64,000 bases of DNA from Natronosporangium sp035305625. GTDB lineage: Bacteria; Actinomycetota; Actinomycetes; Mycobacteriales; Micromonosporaceae. Shown here piece after piece: positions 36,250-44,591 of the stretch. Position numbers and translations under genes: made by a program. Within the stretch, counting starts at the first letter, position 1, and each line of letters starts with the position of its first letter. The notes under the pieces are model-generated. The model did not search any database. It saw nothing but the letters and a program-made list of their open reading frames with translations, and was not told the origin of the DNA. The stretch covers positions 186,001 through 250,000 of the forward strand of contig CAWEKD010000011.1 in NCBI GenBank assembly GCA_963809545.1, written 5' to 3'.

Positions 36250-36291
36250 ATGGGTTCCTGGTGCTGCTACTACCTCCGGCCGCGCCGCTAG
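36250..36291 (+). CDS. 13-residue leader peptide upstream of erm
   Basis: The short ORF reads MGSWCCYYLRPRR and ends in TAG at 36289-36291. It lies 149 bases before the methyltransferase start. Its end RPRR contains Arg-Pro-Arg, which fits the R/K-x-R/K motif at which macrolide-bound ribosomes stall in known erm leaders. The WCC/YY doublets are unusual and could also sense cysteine or aromatic tRNA charging. The stop codon sits in the palindrome CGCCGC-TA-GCGGCG, so a stalled ribosome would prevent this stem. This fits translational or transcriptional attenuation. Translation is not proven. Confidence 0.55.
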   Translation: MGSWCCYYLRPRR

Positions 36292-36368
36292 CGGCGGCGG
36301 GCTGGCGGTGACCCTCCGCGCTGCGGCGACGACCAGCAGCGCGTGATCTGAATCTTTCCCAGCTCCGC

Positions 36369-36386
36369 CGCGGTCCCGTGACCGCG
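36369..36386 (+). promoter_or_regulatory. Hairpin in the erm leader RNA
   Basis: CGCGGTC (36369-36375) and GACCGCG (36380-36386) form a perfect 7-bp stem with loop CCGT. It lies between the leader ORF and the erm ribosome site. Another stem is possible upstream (CGCTGC/GCAGCG around 36319-36341). These are the expected pieces of an attenuator, but which fold dominates was not calculated. Confidence 0.45.
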
Positions 36387-36440
36387 CCGGCGGGCCGAGT
36401 GAGTCCCCGGCTCCTACCAGCAGCTGCGGAGCGAGAACCC

Positions 36441-37286
36441 ATGCCTTACTACACCGTCGGCGGTGCGGCCGAACTTGGGCAAAATTTCCTGGTAGATCCC
36501 ACCGTCATCACCACGATCGTCGGCCTGGTGGCGCGTACCTCCGGTCCGGTGGTGGAGATCGGCGCCGGAGCCGGTGCCCTCACCCTGCCCTTGGCGCGAA
36601 CCGGGCGGTTGATCACCGCGGTGGAGATTCATCCCGCCTTGGTGTCCCGGCTACGCCGCCGGGCCCCGACCAACGTCACCGTCGTCTGCGCTGACTTCCT
36701 CCGGTGGCGTCCCCCCACCCACCCATACACCCTGGTGGGTAATTTGCCGTTCCACCTGACCACCGCGCTGCTGCGGCGGATCCTGGCATCGGATCACTGG
36801 CGGCAGGCGGTGTTGCTGGTGCAGTGGGAGGTGGCGCGGCGGCGCGCCGGGGTCGGCGGTGCGAGCCTCCTCACCTCCGCCTGGTGGCCGTGGTACGAGT
36901 TCCGGCTGCATGCGCGCGTGCCGGCGCGGGCGTTCCGGCCGGTCCCCGGAGTGGACGGTGGCCTCCTCACCATCACCCGCCGCGGCCAGCCCCTCGTCAC
37001 CGACCGCGCCGGTTATCAGACGTTCGTCCGAAGCGTGTTCACCGGCCGGGGACGGGGCCTGCCCGCCATCCTCGCGCGAACCGGACGGTTCGATCCGGTC
37101 CGGCTCCGGGAATGGCTGCGCCGCCACCGAATCGACGCCCGGACCCTACCGTCTCAGTTGGACGCGGAGCAGTGGGCCGAGCTGTGGCGACTGGCCGCCT
37201 CCGGTCAGCGCCCGCGGATGCCCTCCCCGATCCCGGGGCAGTCTCGCCCACGACCGGCGGTACGGGCGCGGCGACGGACCCGCTAA
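36441..37286 (+). CDS. erm: Erm-family 23S rRNA (adenine-2058-N6)-methyltransferase
   Basis: The 281-residue protein starts at ATG 36441, with GGAG at 36428-36431. N-terminal ELGQNFLVDP, SAM motif I EIGAGAGALT (39-48), ADF (84-86) and motif IV NLPFH (101-105) place it in the Erm/KsgA fold. NLPFHLTTALLRR and the basic C-terminus fit Erm rather than KsgA, which has NLPYN-type motif IV. Methylation of A2058 would confer resistance to macrolides, lincosamides and streptogramin B. It is preceded by a leader ORF and convergent with the kinase at 37283, with a four-base overlap of stops. Confidence 0.9.
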   Translation: MPYYTVGGAAELGQNFLVDPTVITTIVGLVARTSGPVVEIGAGAGALTLPLARTGRLITAVEIHPALVSRLRRRAPTNVTVVCADFLRWRPPTHPYTLVGNLPFHLTTALLRRILASDHWRQAVLLVQWEVARRRAGVGGASLLTSAWWPWYEFRLHARVPARAFRPVPGVDGGLLTITRRGQPLVTDRAGYQTFVRSVFTGRGRGLPAILARTGRFDPVRLREWLRRHRIDARTLPSQLDAEQWAELWRLAASGQRPRMPSPIPGQSRPRPAVRARRRTR

Positions 37287-38083
37287 CGCAGCGCGTACTC
37301 CAGCGTGTGCCGCTCGTAGTCGAGGAGGCGCAGGTCTCGCATGGGCCGCCGCAGATGTCCCTTCCGGACGATCCGTACGAACGCCGGGTCACCGGCGGCC
37401 GCCATCCGGCGGATCCCCTCCACGTGGTCGACGATCCGGCGCCGAATGGTGGCGACGAACCGGTGCCGGTCCCGGGGCACCAGCCCGTACGCGTCGGCGA
37501 ACAACCGCAACCGGCGAGGGCGGTCTGGGTTACGCCAACCCAGCATCACCGAGTCCCGGTCGGAGAACAGTGGCACCCAGGTCCAGGCCGCGTACGCCAC
37601 GTCGTACAACCGGGAACCGGGCGACGCCAGGTCGAAGTCGATCAGGGCCAGGGTGCCGTCCGGGCGCCAGATCACATTGTGGGGGGCGGCGTCGTGGTGA
37701 CAGACCACCTCCGCGTCCGGCGGAGGTGGTCCGAATGAGCGCCACACCCCACCCGGTGGGGGTTCGAATCCCTGCTGGGCGTCGTGGAACATCCGCAGCA
37801 TGGTGGCGACCGTGACCAGCGCCTCGTCGGTCACCCAATGTTTTGCTAGCGGATATTCACCGCACTCACCCTCTACATAGGAGAGCACTTCCCGCCCGTG
37901 TTCGTCTATGCCATGCACTCGTGGGGCACCTGTAAACCCAACTTTCTCCAGGTGGCGTAGCAAGGCATGCACGGACGGGGTCCACGGCCCAGTGTTCCGG
38001 CGCACGGTGCCGCCAACTCGGACCACCGTGCTGACGTTGCCGCCTCGCAGCGGAATCTCCGGAGCGGGGTAAAGCTGCGTCAC
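37283..38083 (-). CDS. APH-fold phosphotransferase coupled to ftsY
   Basis: The 266-residue kinase has the catalytic loop VCHHDAAPHNVIW (D131, N136) and metal motif LIDFDLASPG (D149/D151), as in aminoglycoside/choline-type kinases. The ATP-binding N-lobe is short. Its substrate is unknown; the sequence is closer to general actinobacterial APH-like proteins than to a named resistance enzyme. GTG 38083 overlaps the ftsY stop (GTGA), and its stop overlaps that of erm. Position next to erm suggests but does not prove a resistance role. Confidence 0.8.
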   Translation of the reverse strand: MTQLYPAPEIPLRGGNVSTVVRVGGTVRRNTGPWTPSVHALLRHLEKVGFTGAPRVHGIDEHGREVLSYVEGECGEYPLAKHWVTDEALVTVATMLRMFHDAQQGFEPPPGGVWRSFGPPPPDAEVVCHHDAAPHNVIWRPDGTLALIDFDLASPGSRLYDVAYAAWTWVPLFSDRDSVMLGWRNPDRPRRLRLFADAYGLVPRDRHRFVATIRRRIVDHVEGIRRMAAAGDPAFVRIVRKGHLRRPMRDLRLLDYERHTLEYALR

Positions 38084-39315
38084 GTGGTCTCACCCAGTAG
38101 CGCGTTCACGAACTGCCGTGGGTCGAATGGAGCCAGATCATCCGGCCCCTCCCCCAGGCCGATCAACTTCACCGGAATCCCCAACTGGTGCTGTACAGCG
38201 ATCACGATACCGCCCTTGGCGGTTCCATCCAGTTTGGTAAGCACGATTCCGGTGACATCGACCACTTCGGTGAACACGCGCGCCTGCGAGAGGGCGTTCT
38301 GCCCCGTGGTGGCGTCCAGCACCAGCAGGGTCTCGGTGACCCGTGTCTGTTTCTCGATCACCCGCTTGACCTTGCCGAGCTCGTCCATCAGCCCGACCTT
38401 GGTCTGCAGCCGACCGGCGGTGTCGACCAGCACCGTGTCCGCCCCCACCTCGATACCGCGGCGGACCGCGTCAAACGCCACGCTGGCCGGGTCAGCCCCC
38501 TCCGGGCCGCGCACCACCTCGGCCCCCACTCGACCAGCCCAGGTCGCGAGCTGATCCGCCGCCGCGGCCCGGAACGTGTCGGCCGCTCCCAGCACCACGC
38601 TGTGCCCGTCCGCGACCAACACCCGGGCGACCTTGCCGCAGGTGGTGGTCTTACCGGAGCCGTTCACCCCGACCACCAACAGCACCGCCGGCTTGCCGTC
38701 CACCGGGTCAGCGGCCAACCGCCGATCCAGCTCCGGGTCCAGCGCGGTCACCAGCTCATCGGCCAGCACCGCCCGGAGCTCATCGGTGGTACGGGTCCCC
38801 AGCACCCGGGTCCGTTCCCGCAGGCGCTCCACCAGCGCGGTGGTGGCGGCCACCCCCACGTCGGCGGTGAGCAGAGTGTCCTCGATCTCTTCCCAAGCCT
38901 CCTCATCGAGCCGGTCCCGGGACAGCAGTCCGAGCAGGCCCCGCCCCAGTGCGCTCTCCGACCGGGCGAGCCGGGCCCGCAACCGGGTCAGCCGGCCCGC
39001 GGTCGGCTCCGGCCGCTCCAGCGGGGGCGCGACCGGTTCCTCCACCTCGACCGGTGCTTCGACCGGCGGCTCCACCACCTCGGTCGGTGGTTCCGCTACC
39101 TGCGTAGGCGGCTCGGCTACCTGGGTAGGAGGCTCGCCCACCTCGCTCGGCGCCGTCGGGCGTTCCGCGGTCGGGGCAGGGGCGCGCCGCTCCACCGGCG
39201 GCGCCGGACGCCGTTTGGGCAGCACCCGCCGCGACAGTCGGGGGGCCAGCAGCGCTGCGCCCGCCAACACCACCAGCACGGCCAGGACGACCAGTAGGAC
39301 GAGGAAGGTCTCCAT
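38080..39315 (-). CDS. ftsY: SRP receptor FtsY
   Basis: The 411-residue protein has an N-terminal membrane helix (METFLVLLVVLAVLVVLAGA), an acidic Pro/Glu/Val linker with EPPTQVAEPPTQV-type repeats, then the NG domain: GVNGSGKTTTCGKVA, LGAADTFRAAA, VDTAGRLQTK and TKLDGTAKGG. FtsY docks Ffh-ribosome complexes at the membrane. The N-terminal helix makes it membrane-anchored, as in other actinobacteria. It follows smc by 109 bases and is coupled to the downstream kinase. Confidence 0.95.
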   Translation of the reverse strand: METFLVLLVVLAVLVVLAGAALLAPRLSRRVLPKRRPAPPVERRAPAPTAERPTAPSEVGEPPTQVAEPPTQVAEPPTEVVEPPVEAPVEVEEPVAPPLERPEPTAGRLTRLRARLARSESALGRGLLGLLSRDRLDEEAWEEIEDTLLTADVGVAATTALVERLRERTRVLGTRTTDELRAVLADELVTALDPELDRRLAADPVDGKPAVLLVVGVNGSGKTTTCGKVARVLVADGHSVVLGAADTFRAAAADQLATWAGRVGAEVVRGPEGADPASVAFDAVRRGIEVGADTVLVDTAGRLQTKVGLMDELGKVKRVIEKQTRVTETLLVLDATTGQNALSQARVFTEVVDVTGIVLTKLDGTAKGGIVIAVQHQLGIPVKLIGLGEGPDDLAPFDPRQFVNALLGETT

Positions 39316-39424
39316 ACCGCGATCCTGTCAGATCCGCGCACGGGCAACGGCGGCATCCCGGCAGAACCCGCCGGGCAATCACCGGCCCCGAGGTAGCGCC
39401 CGGAGTCGGTACCGGCCGCGGCCG

Positions 39425-42400
39425 TCAGCCCACCGACTCCGGATCCCGTAGCCGCTGGCTGATCACTTGGGTCACACCGTTGCGCATGGAGGTCCCGTAC
39501 AGCGCGTCGGCGATCTCCATGGTCCGCTTCTGGTGCGTGATCACGATCAGCTGACTGTGCTTCTTCAGCTGCTGCAGCAGCTCGATCAGCCGGCCCAGGT
39601 TGACGTCGTCCAGCGCCGCCTCCACCTCGTCCATGATGTAGAACGGGCTGGGCCGGGCGCGGAAGATCGCCACCAGCAGCGCCACCGCGGTCAGCGACCG
39701 CTCCCCTCCGGACAGCAACGACAGCCGCTTGATCTTCTTACCGGGCGGGCGGGCCTCCACCTCCACCCCGGTGGTGAGCAGGTCATCCGGGTCGGTGAGC
39801 ACCAACCGCCCCTCCCCACCCGGGAACAGGACCTTGAACACCTGCTCGAACTCCCGGGCGGTGTCCTCGAACGCGGACGCGAAGATCTCCAGGATCCGCT
39901 TGTCCACATCCGACACCACTTTGAGGAGGTCCCGCCGGCTGGCCTTGATGTCCTCCAGCTGGTCGGAGAGGAACTTGTAGCGCTCCTCCAGCGCCGCGAA
40001 CTCCTCCAACGCCAGCGGGTTGACCTTACCGAGCAACGCCAGCTCCCGCTCCGCCTTGGCGGCCCGCTTCTCCTGCACCGCCCGGTCGTACGGCACCGGC
40101 TCCGGCGGCGGTTTACCCTCCTGCTCCGCTTTGGCTACCTCCTGCGCACTGGGCGGAACCGGCACGTCCGGCCCGTACTCCGCCACGAGGGTCTCCAGGC
40201 TGATGCCGAAATCCTCCGCGGCCTTGGCCTCCAGCTGCTCGATCCGCATCCGCCGCTCCGCGCGGGCCACCTCGTCGCGGTGGACCTCGTCGGTGAGCCG
40301 CCCGAGCTCGGCCTCCAGCTCCTTGCTCTGCCCCCGTAGCTGAGACAGCTCCGCCTCATACGCCGACCGGCGAGCGGCGATCTCGTCCCGCTGCCGGGCC
40401 GCCTCCGCCAGGGTCGTCTCCAGCTGCTGCAACGCCCGCTCCGCACCGGCGGCGACCGCCTGGGCGATCACCGCGCCCCGCTGCCGGGCCGCCCGGCGCG
40501 CCGCCGCCCGTTCCCGGTTGGCGCGCTCCGCGGCCGCCTGCCGCAGCAGCTGATCGGCCCGGCCGGCCAACGCGGTGACCCGCTCCTCCGCGGTCCGCAC
40601 CGCCAGCCGGATCTCCAACTCGTTCTGTCGGGCGGCCGGTACGGCGGCGGCGAGGTGGTCCCGCTCCTCCGTGTTCGGTTCCTCCTCCACCGAGGTGGCC
40701 TCCGCCAGCTCCAGCCGCTCGGTGAGCTCCTCCAGCTGCGCCAGGGACTGCTCCCGGGCGGCGACCGCGGCGGTACGGGCCTCGGCCAGCCGCCTCAGCT
40801 CCGCCTCAGCGGAGTTCGCGGCCGCGCCCAGCTCGGCCAACCGCCGGGCAGCCGCGTTGCGCTCCCCTTCGGCCTGCCGGCGAGCGGCCTCCGCCGCCCG
40901 CGCGCGCTCCTCGGCGGCGGCCAGCTCCTGCCGAGCCTCGGCCAGCGCCGCCCGCAGCTCGGTCAACCGCTCCTCCGCCGCGGCGTGGTGCGCCCGGGCT
41001 TCCTCCACCGCGGCCTGGACCTCCAGATAGGAGGGTTCCTTGGCGGACCCGCCCGTGGCGGTGGTGCCTCCCAGCACGTCCCCGTCCTGGGTGACCGCCT
41101 GCAGCTGCGGGTGCTGACTGACCAACTTGGCGGCGGTGGCCAAGTCCGGCACCACCACCACCTGGTGCAGCACCCGGGCCACCGCCGGGCCCAACCCGTC
41201 CCGGGCGGTGACCAGCTCCGCCGCCCAGCGCGCCCCCTCCGGCAACGCCACCGCCGGACGGGGCGGAAGCGGACCGGATCCCGCCACCAGCAGCGTGGCC
41301 CGGCCGGCGTCCTCGATCTTCAGCAATCGAATCGCCTCGGCCGCGTCCTCCACGCCGCTGACCGCTACCGCGTCGGCCAGCCCGCCCAAGGCCGCGGCCA
41401 GCGCGACCTCGTACCCGGGCGCCACCGTCAACAAGCCGGCCACGCTGCCCACCAGGCCCGGCACCCGGTCGGCGGCGGCCAGCAGCGCCCCCGCCCCGTC
41501 CTTGCGCCGCAGCCCCAACGCGAGCGCTTCCTGCCGCGCCTGCCAGCTCGTGGCCTCTTTCTCGGCGGCGCGCTCGGCGTCGGCCAGCGTGGCCACGGTC
41601 TGGCGCGCGGCCTCCACCTCGGCCTGCGCTTCCTGGTACGCCACGTCCAGCCCGGCGGTATCGCGGTCCTGTTCATCGGCGCCCGCGGCGGCCTCCTCGT
41701 ACGCCTCCCGCGCCGCCTGCGCCCGCTCCTTCGCCTCCGCCAGCGCGGTCTCCAGCCGGGCGATCTCCTCGGCGGCCGCGGCGGTCCGGCTGTGCGCCGC
41801 CTCCACCTGGCCCCGCAGCCGGGCCAGCCCTTCCCGCCGGTCCGCGATCGCCTTGGCGGCCAGCTTCAGCTCCCGCTCGGCCGCCTCCAGCGCCCGCTCC
41901 AGCTCCTGCCGGGCGGCCACCGCCTCCTCCAGCCGGGCGGTCTCCTCCGCCAGCGTCTCCCGCAACGCCGCTTCCTCTTCCCGGACCTGTGCGGCCTCGG
42001 CCTCCAGCGCGTCCGGATCCCGCCCCGGGGCCTCCGGCTCCTCCGGCATGGTCAGGAACCGCAGCCGCTCGGCGGCCAACGCCCGGGTGGCCCGCAGCCG
42101 CTCCTGCAAGGTGGACAGCTGGAACCAGGTGTCCTGGGCGGCGGCCAGCGCCGGGGTGTCGGCGGCCAAGGCCGCCTCCAGCTCCGTCACCGCCGTGCGG
42201 GCCTCGGCGTACTCGCGCTCCAACTGCTCCCGCCGCTGCCGCAGGGCGTTCTCGTCGGCGAGCTCCTTGTCCAGGGCGGCGCGGAGGGTGACCAGATCAT
42301 CGGCGAGCAGCCGCAGTCGGGCGTCCCGCAGGTCGGCCTGGATGCTCGCGGCCCGTCGAGCCACCTCGGCCTGCTTCCCCAGCGGCTTGAGCTGCCGACG

Positions 42401-42994
42401 CAACTCCGCGGTCAGGTCGGTGAGTCGGTTCAGGTTGGCCGCCATCGCGTCCAGCTTGCGCAGCGCCTTCTCCTTGCGCTTGCGGTGCTTGAGGATGCCG
42501 GCCGCCTCTTCGATGAACGCCCGCCGCTCCTCCGGTTTGGCGTGCAGGACCGTGTCCAACTGGCCCTGCCCGACGATCACGTGCATTTCCCGGCCGATGC
42601 CGGAGTCCGACAGCAGCTCCTGAATGTCCAGCAGTCGGCACTTGTCGCCATTGATCTCGTACTCGCTCTCACCGGAGCGGTACATCCGCCGGGTGATGGA
42701 GACCTCGGTGTACCCGATGGGCAGGGCGCCGTCACTGTTGTCGATGGTGAGAGTGACCTCCGCCCGGCCGAGCGGGGGACGCCCCGCGGTACCGGCGAAG
42801 ATGACGTCCTCCATCTTGCCGCCCCGCAGGGTCTTGGCACTGTGCTCCCCAAGCACCCAGGCGATAGCGTCGACGACGTTGGACTTACCCGAGCCGTTCG
42901 GACCGACCACGCAGGTGATCCCCGGCTCCAGCAGCAGCGTGGTGGTCGAGGCGAACGACTTGAATCCCTTGACGGTCAGACTCTTGAGGTGCAC
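39425..42994 (-). CDS. smc: Chromosome segregation protein SMC
   Basis: The 1189-residue ATPase starts MHLKSLTVKGFKSFASTT. Walker A is VGPNGSGKSNVVDAI (~32-46), signature LLSGGERSLTAVALL and Walker B FYIMDEVEAALDDVN near the end. Two long coiled coils rich in Ala, Glu and Arg flank a hinge around residues 500-660 (GLVGSVAGLLTVAPGYEVAL). Full length and intact. kleisin (ScpA) and ScpB are not in the window. The usual upstream acylphosphatase gene is absent. Confidence 0.97.
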   Translation of the reverse strand: MHLKSLTVKGFKSFASTTTLLLEPGITCVVGPNGSGKSNVVDAIAWVLGEHSAKTLRGGKMEDVIFAGTAGRPPLGRAEVTLTIDNSDGALPIGYTEVSITRRMYRSGESEYEINGDKCRLLDIQELLSDSGIGREMHVIVGQGQLDTVLHAKPEERRAFIEEAAGILKHRKRKEKALRKLDAMAANLNRLTDLTAELRRQLKPLGKQAEVARRAASIQADLRDARLRLLADDLVTLRAALDKELADENALRQRREQLEREYAEARTAVTELEAALAADTPALAAAQDTWFQLSTLQERLRATRALAAERLRFLTMPEEPEAPGRDPDALEAEAAQVREEEAALRETLAEETARLEEAVAARQELERALEAAERELKLAAKAIADRREGLARLRGQVEAAHSRTAAAAEEIARLETALAEAKERAQAAREAYEEAAAGADEQDRDTAGLDVAYQEAQAEVEAARQTVATLADAERAAEKEATSWQARQEALALGLRRKDGAGALLAAADRVPGLVGSVAGLLTVAPGYEVALAAALGGLADAVAVSGVEDAAEAIRLLKIEDAGRATLLVAGSGPLPPRPAVALPEGARWAAELVTARDGLGPAVARVLHQVVVVPDLATAAKLVSQHPQLQAVTQDGDVLGGTTATGGSAKEPSYLEVQAAVEEARAHHAAAEERLTELRAALAEARQELAAAEERARAAEAARRQAEGERNAAARRLAELGAAANSAEAELRRLAEARTAAVAAREQSLAQLEELTERLELAEATSVEEEPNTEERDHLAAAVPAARQNELEIRLAVRTAEERVTALAGRADQLLRQAAAERANRERAAARRAARQRGAVIAQAVAAGAERALQQLETTLAEAARQRDEIAARRSAYEAELSQLRGQSKELEAELGRLTDEVHRDEVARAERRMRIEQLEAKAAEDFGISLETLVAEYGPDVPVPPSAQEVAKAEQEGKPPPEPVPYDRAVQEKRAAKAERELALLGKVNPLALEEFAALEERYKFLSDQLEDIKASRRDLLKVVSDVDKRILEIFASAFEDTAREFEQVFKVLFPGGEGRLVLTDPDDLLTTGVEVEARPPGKKIKRLSLLSGGERSLTAVALLVAIFRARPSPFYIMDEVEAALDDVNLGRLIELLQQLKKHSQLIVITHQKRTMEIADALYGTSMRNGVTQVISQRLRDPESVG

Positions 42995-43095
42995 GCGTCT
43001 CCGGATGATGGTCGAGATGGCAGGTTGATGAATACTCCAGCGGAGACTACCGCCACCGTGCGGGCGACCTTCGGATGGCTCGCAGATTTGGGAGG

Positions 43096-43132
43096 CAAAA
43101 AGGTGCGCGCCGTCACCTTGGTGTCGGCGCGC
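43096..43132 (-). terminator. Rho-independent terminator with T5 tail
   Basis: GCGCGCCG (43105-43112) and CGGCGCGC (43125-43132), with inner CACC/GGTG pairs, form a strong stem. On the minus strand it is followed by CACCTTTTT (to 43096), the only classical U-tract terminator I see here. It follows the coiled-coil gene and isolates smc. Confidence 0.8.
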
Positions 43133-43173
43133 CCGGTGAGATGGTGCCCGGTGGTGTTACCCGGCAGCAGTGG

Positions 43174-43368
43174 CTAAGTCAATGCCGGCTCAGTCAGCCG
43201 GAGCATGCCTTCCGCCTCCGCCACCGCTGCGGCAAGCCGGTCGTTCTCCGCCCGTAGCCGGGCGACCTCGAACTCCAGTGCCCGTACCGTGGCACGCAAT
43301 CGGGTGACCTCGTCCAGCAGGCGCCGGTCCGGCGCGACCGCGACGTGGCCATAGAGGGCCTTCGCCAT
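43174..43368 (-). CDS. Small conserved coiled-coil protein upstream of smc
   Basis: The 64-residue protein begins MAKALYGHVAVAPDRRLLDE at ATG 43368, with GGAGA a few bases before. The centre is a heptad-type helix (VTRLRATVRALEFEVARLR) and it ends TEPALT. I recall similar short proteins (MTKALxGYVGG...EPALT) next to smc in Streptomyces, so it is probably conserved. Function unknown; it could oligomerise. It has its own terminator before smc. Confidence 0.75.
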   Translation of the reverse strand: MAKALYGHVAVAPDRRLLDEVTRLRATVRALEFEVARLRAENDRLAAAVAEAEGMLRLTEPALT

Positions 43369-43566
43369 AATCGTCTCCTCAAAGTGCGCTACCGGACGAC
43401 CCCGGCTCACGCGCGCCCAGTTGAACTTCGCGACCCTCTGTCCGAATGAACCGATTATGGACAGGAAAGGGCGCGACTGGCGCCACTCCTGATTCTCCGC
43501 CCGGCAGTCGATCCACGTCAAGCCCGCCACCAGTGTCTTCCTGGTCACCCGCCCGACCGGGTGACC

Positions 43567-43601
43567 TTGATCGATTTGAGCAGGCGACGTACCCTGCGGC
43601 G
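43567..43601 (+). promoter_or_regulatory. Sigma-70-like promoter giving a leaderless mRNA
   Basis: TTGATC (43567-43572) and TACCCT (43590-43595) are separated by exactly 17 bases. The expected start, six to seven bases on, coincides with the GTG at 43602. No ribosome site precedes the GTG. Confidence 0.65.
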
Positions 43602-44459
43602 GTGCCCACCCCTCGTTCCCGACGCGCGACCACGCACCGGTCCCCGCGGCGGGCCACTCCCCCATCCCCCCCGCCGGGCACCCGCCTCTCCGGGCCCGGC
43701 CGGCACCGCCGCCCCCGCGGGCGTCGCCGAGAAGTGCTGTGGACGGTCCTGGCGGCGGTGGCGCTCGTCCTCGCCGGCAGCACCGCGGTGGTGCTGACCC
43801 GGGATCCCACCACCGGCCCGGTCAGCGACGCCGGCCCGGCCCATGATGCCGGACTGGTGACCGCATCCCCCGCTCCGGCGGCTTCCCGCACCGGGGCCAG
43901 CGACACCCCGACCCCGGCCACCCCCACCCCGTCCGAATCACCCGCAGACCCCCCGGTGGGCGATCCCCCCACGGCACGGGGGGAACCACCAGTCCCCCAG
44001 GAAGAACCGTCGGATCCGATGCCCACTCGGGAACCGGATCCGGGGCGCGGTGGGCAACGCTCCGGCCCGGGAGAGTCGCTGCTCGCGCTGGAGCAGGAAG
44101 TGGTCACGCTGACCAACGCGGAACGCACCGCCGCCGGCTGTGCCCCACTGGAGTGGGACGATCGGCTGCACCAGGCGGCCCGAGAGCACAGTACGGACAT
44201 GGCCACCCACAACTACTTCAGCCACACCGGACGAGACGGTCGCTCCCCATTCGACCGCATGCGGGACGCCGGCTACCCCAACCCGGCCGCCGAAAACATC
44301 GCCATGGGGTACCAGACCCCCGCTCAGGTGGTGGAAGGCTGGATGAACAGCGACGGGCACCGACGCAACATCCTCAATTGCCAGTACCGGACCATCGGCG
44401 TGGGGTTGGCGTACGACGAGCGCGGCCGCCCGTACTGGACCCAGGTGTTCGGCCGCTGA
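43602..44459 (+). CDS. Secreted CAP/SCP-domain protein
   Basis: GTG 43602 gives 285 residues. An arginine-rich head is followed by a single membrane helix (VLWTVLAAVALVLAGSTAVVL), a ~100-residue Pro/Thr/Ser-rich linker, and a C-terminal CAP domain. CAP signatures are visible: TLTNAERTAAGCAPLEWDD, AREHSTDMATHNYFSHTGRD, AENIAMGY, EGWMNSDGHRRNIL and IGVGLAYD. The conserved His, Glu and His of bacterial CAP proteins are present. It is probably anchored outside the cell. Upstream in-frame starts lie before the promoter and are rejected. Confidence 0.85.
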   Translation: MPTPRSRRATTHRSPRRATPPSPPPGTRLSGPGRHRRPRGRRREVLWTVLAAVALVLAGSTAVVLTRDPTTGPVSDAGPAHDAGLVTASPAPAASRTGASDTPTPATPTPSESPADPPVGDPPTARGEPPVPQEEPSDPMPTREPDPGRGGQRSGPGESLLALEQEVVTLTNAERTAAGCAPLEWDDRLHQAAREHSTDMATHNYFSHTGRDGRSPFDRMRDAGYPNPAAENIAMGYQTPAQVVEGWMNSDGHRRNILNCQYRTIGVGLAYDERGRPYWTQVFGR

Positions 44460-44591
44460 TCGCTCAGCTGTCACCTAGCTGACATCTCCGCACACGATCG
44501 CCGGTGCGGTCGTTGGTCCCTGCGAGACACCGGCGTCGTTGCTTCCCGACCGGCGACGCCGGCGGCGGACCAGCGAGGACCGGGAGGAGCC

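Noticed and set aside
34488..36311. 607-codon open frame on the plus strand
   Set aside because: Antisense to ffh and without any recognisable domain; explained by third-position GC bias.
36441..37286. KsgA (RsmA) dimethyltransferase
   Set aside because: Motif IV is NLPFH and the basic C-terminus and leader ORF fit Erm better. The fold is shared, so a search should confirm.
40655..43177. 840-codon open frame on the plus strand
   Set aside because: It is antisense to smc. Long antisense frames are common in GC-rich genes, and its protein is an Arg/Leu/Gly-rich low-complexity string.
43446..43601. N-terminal extension of the CAP protein
   Set aside because: It would lie upstream of a well-spaced promoter and adds a low-complexity stretch without a ribosome site.
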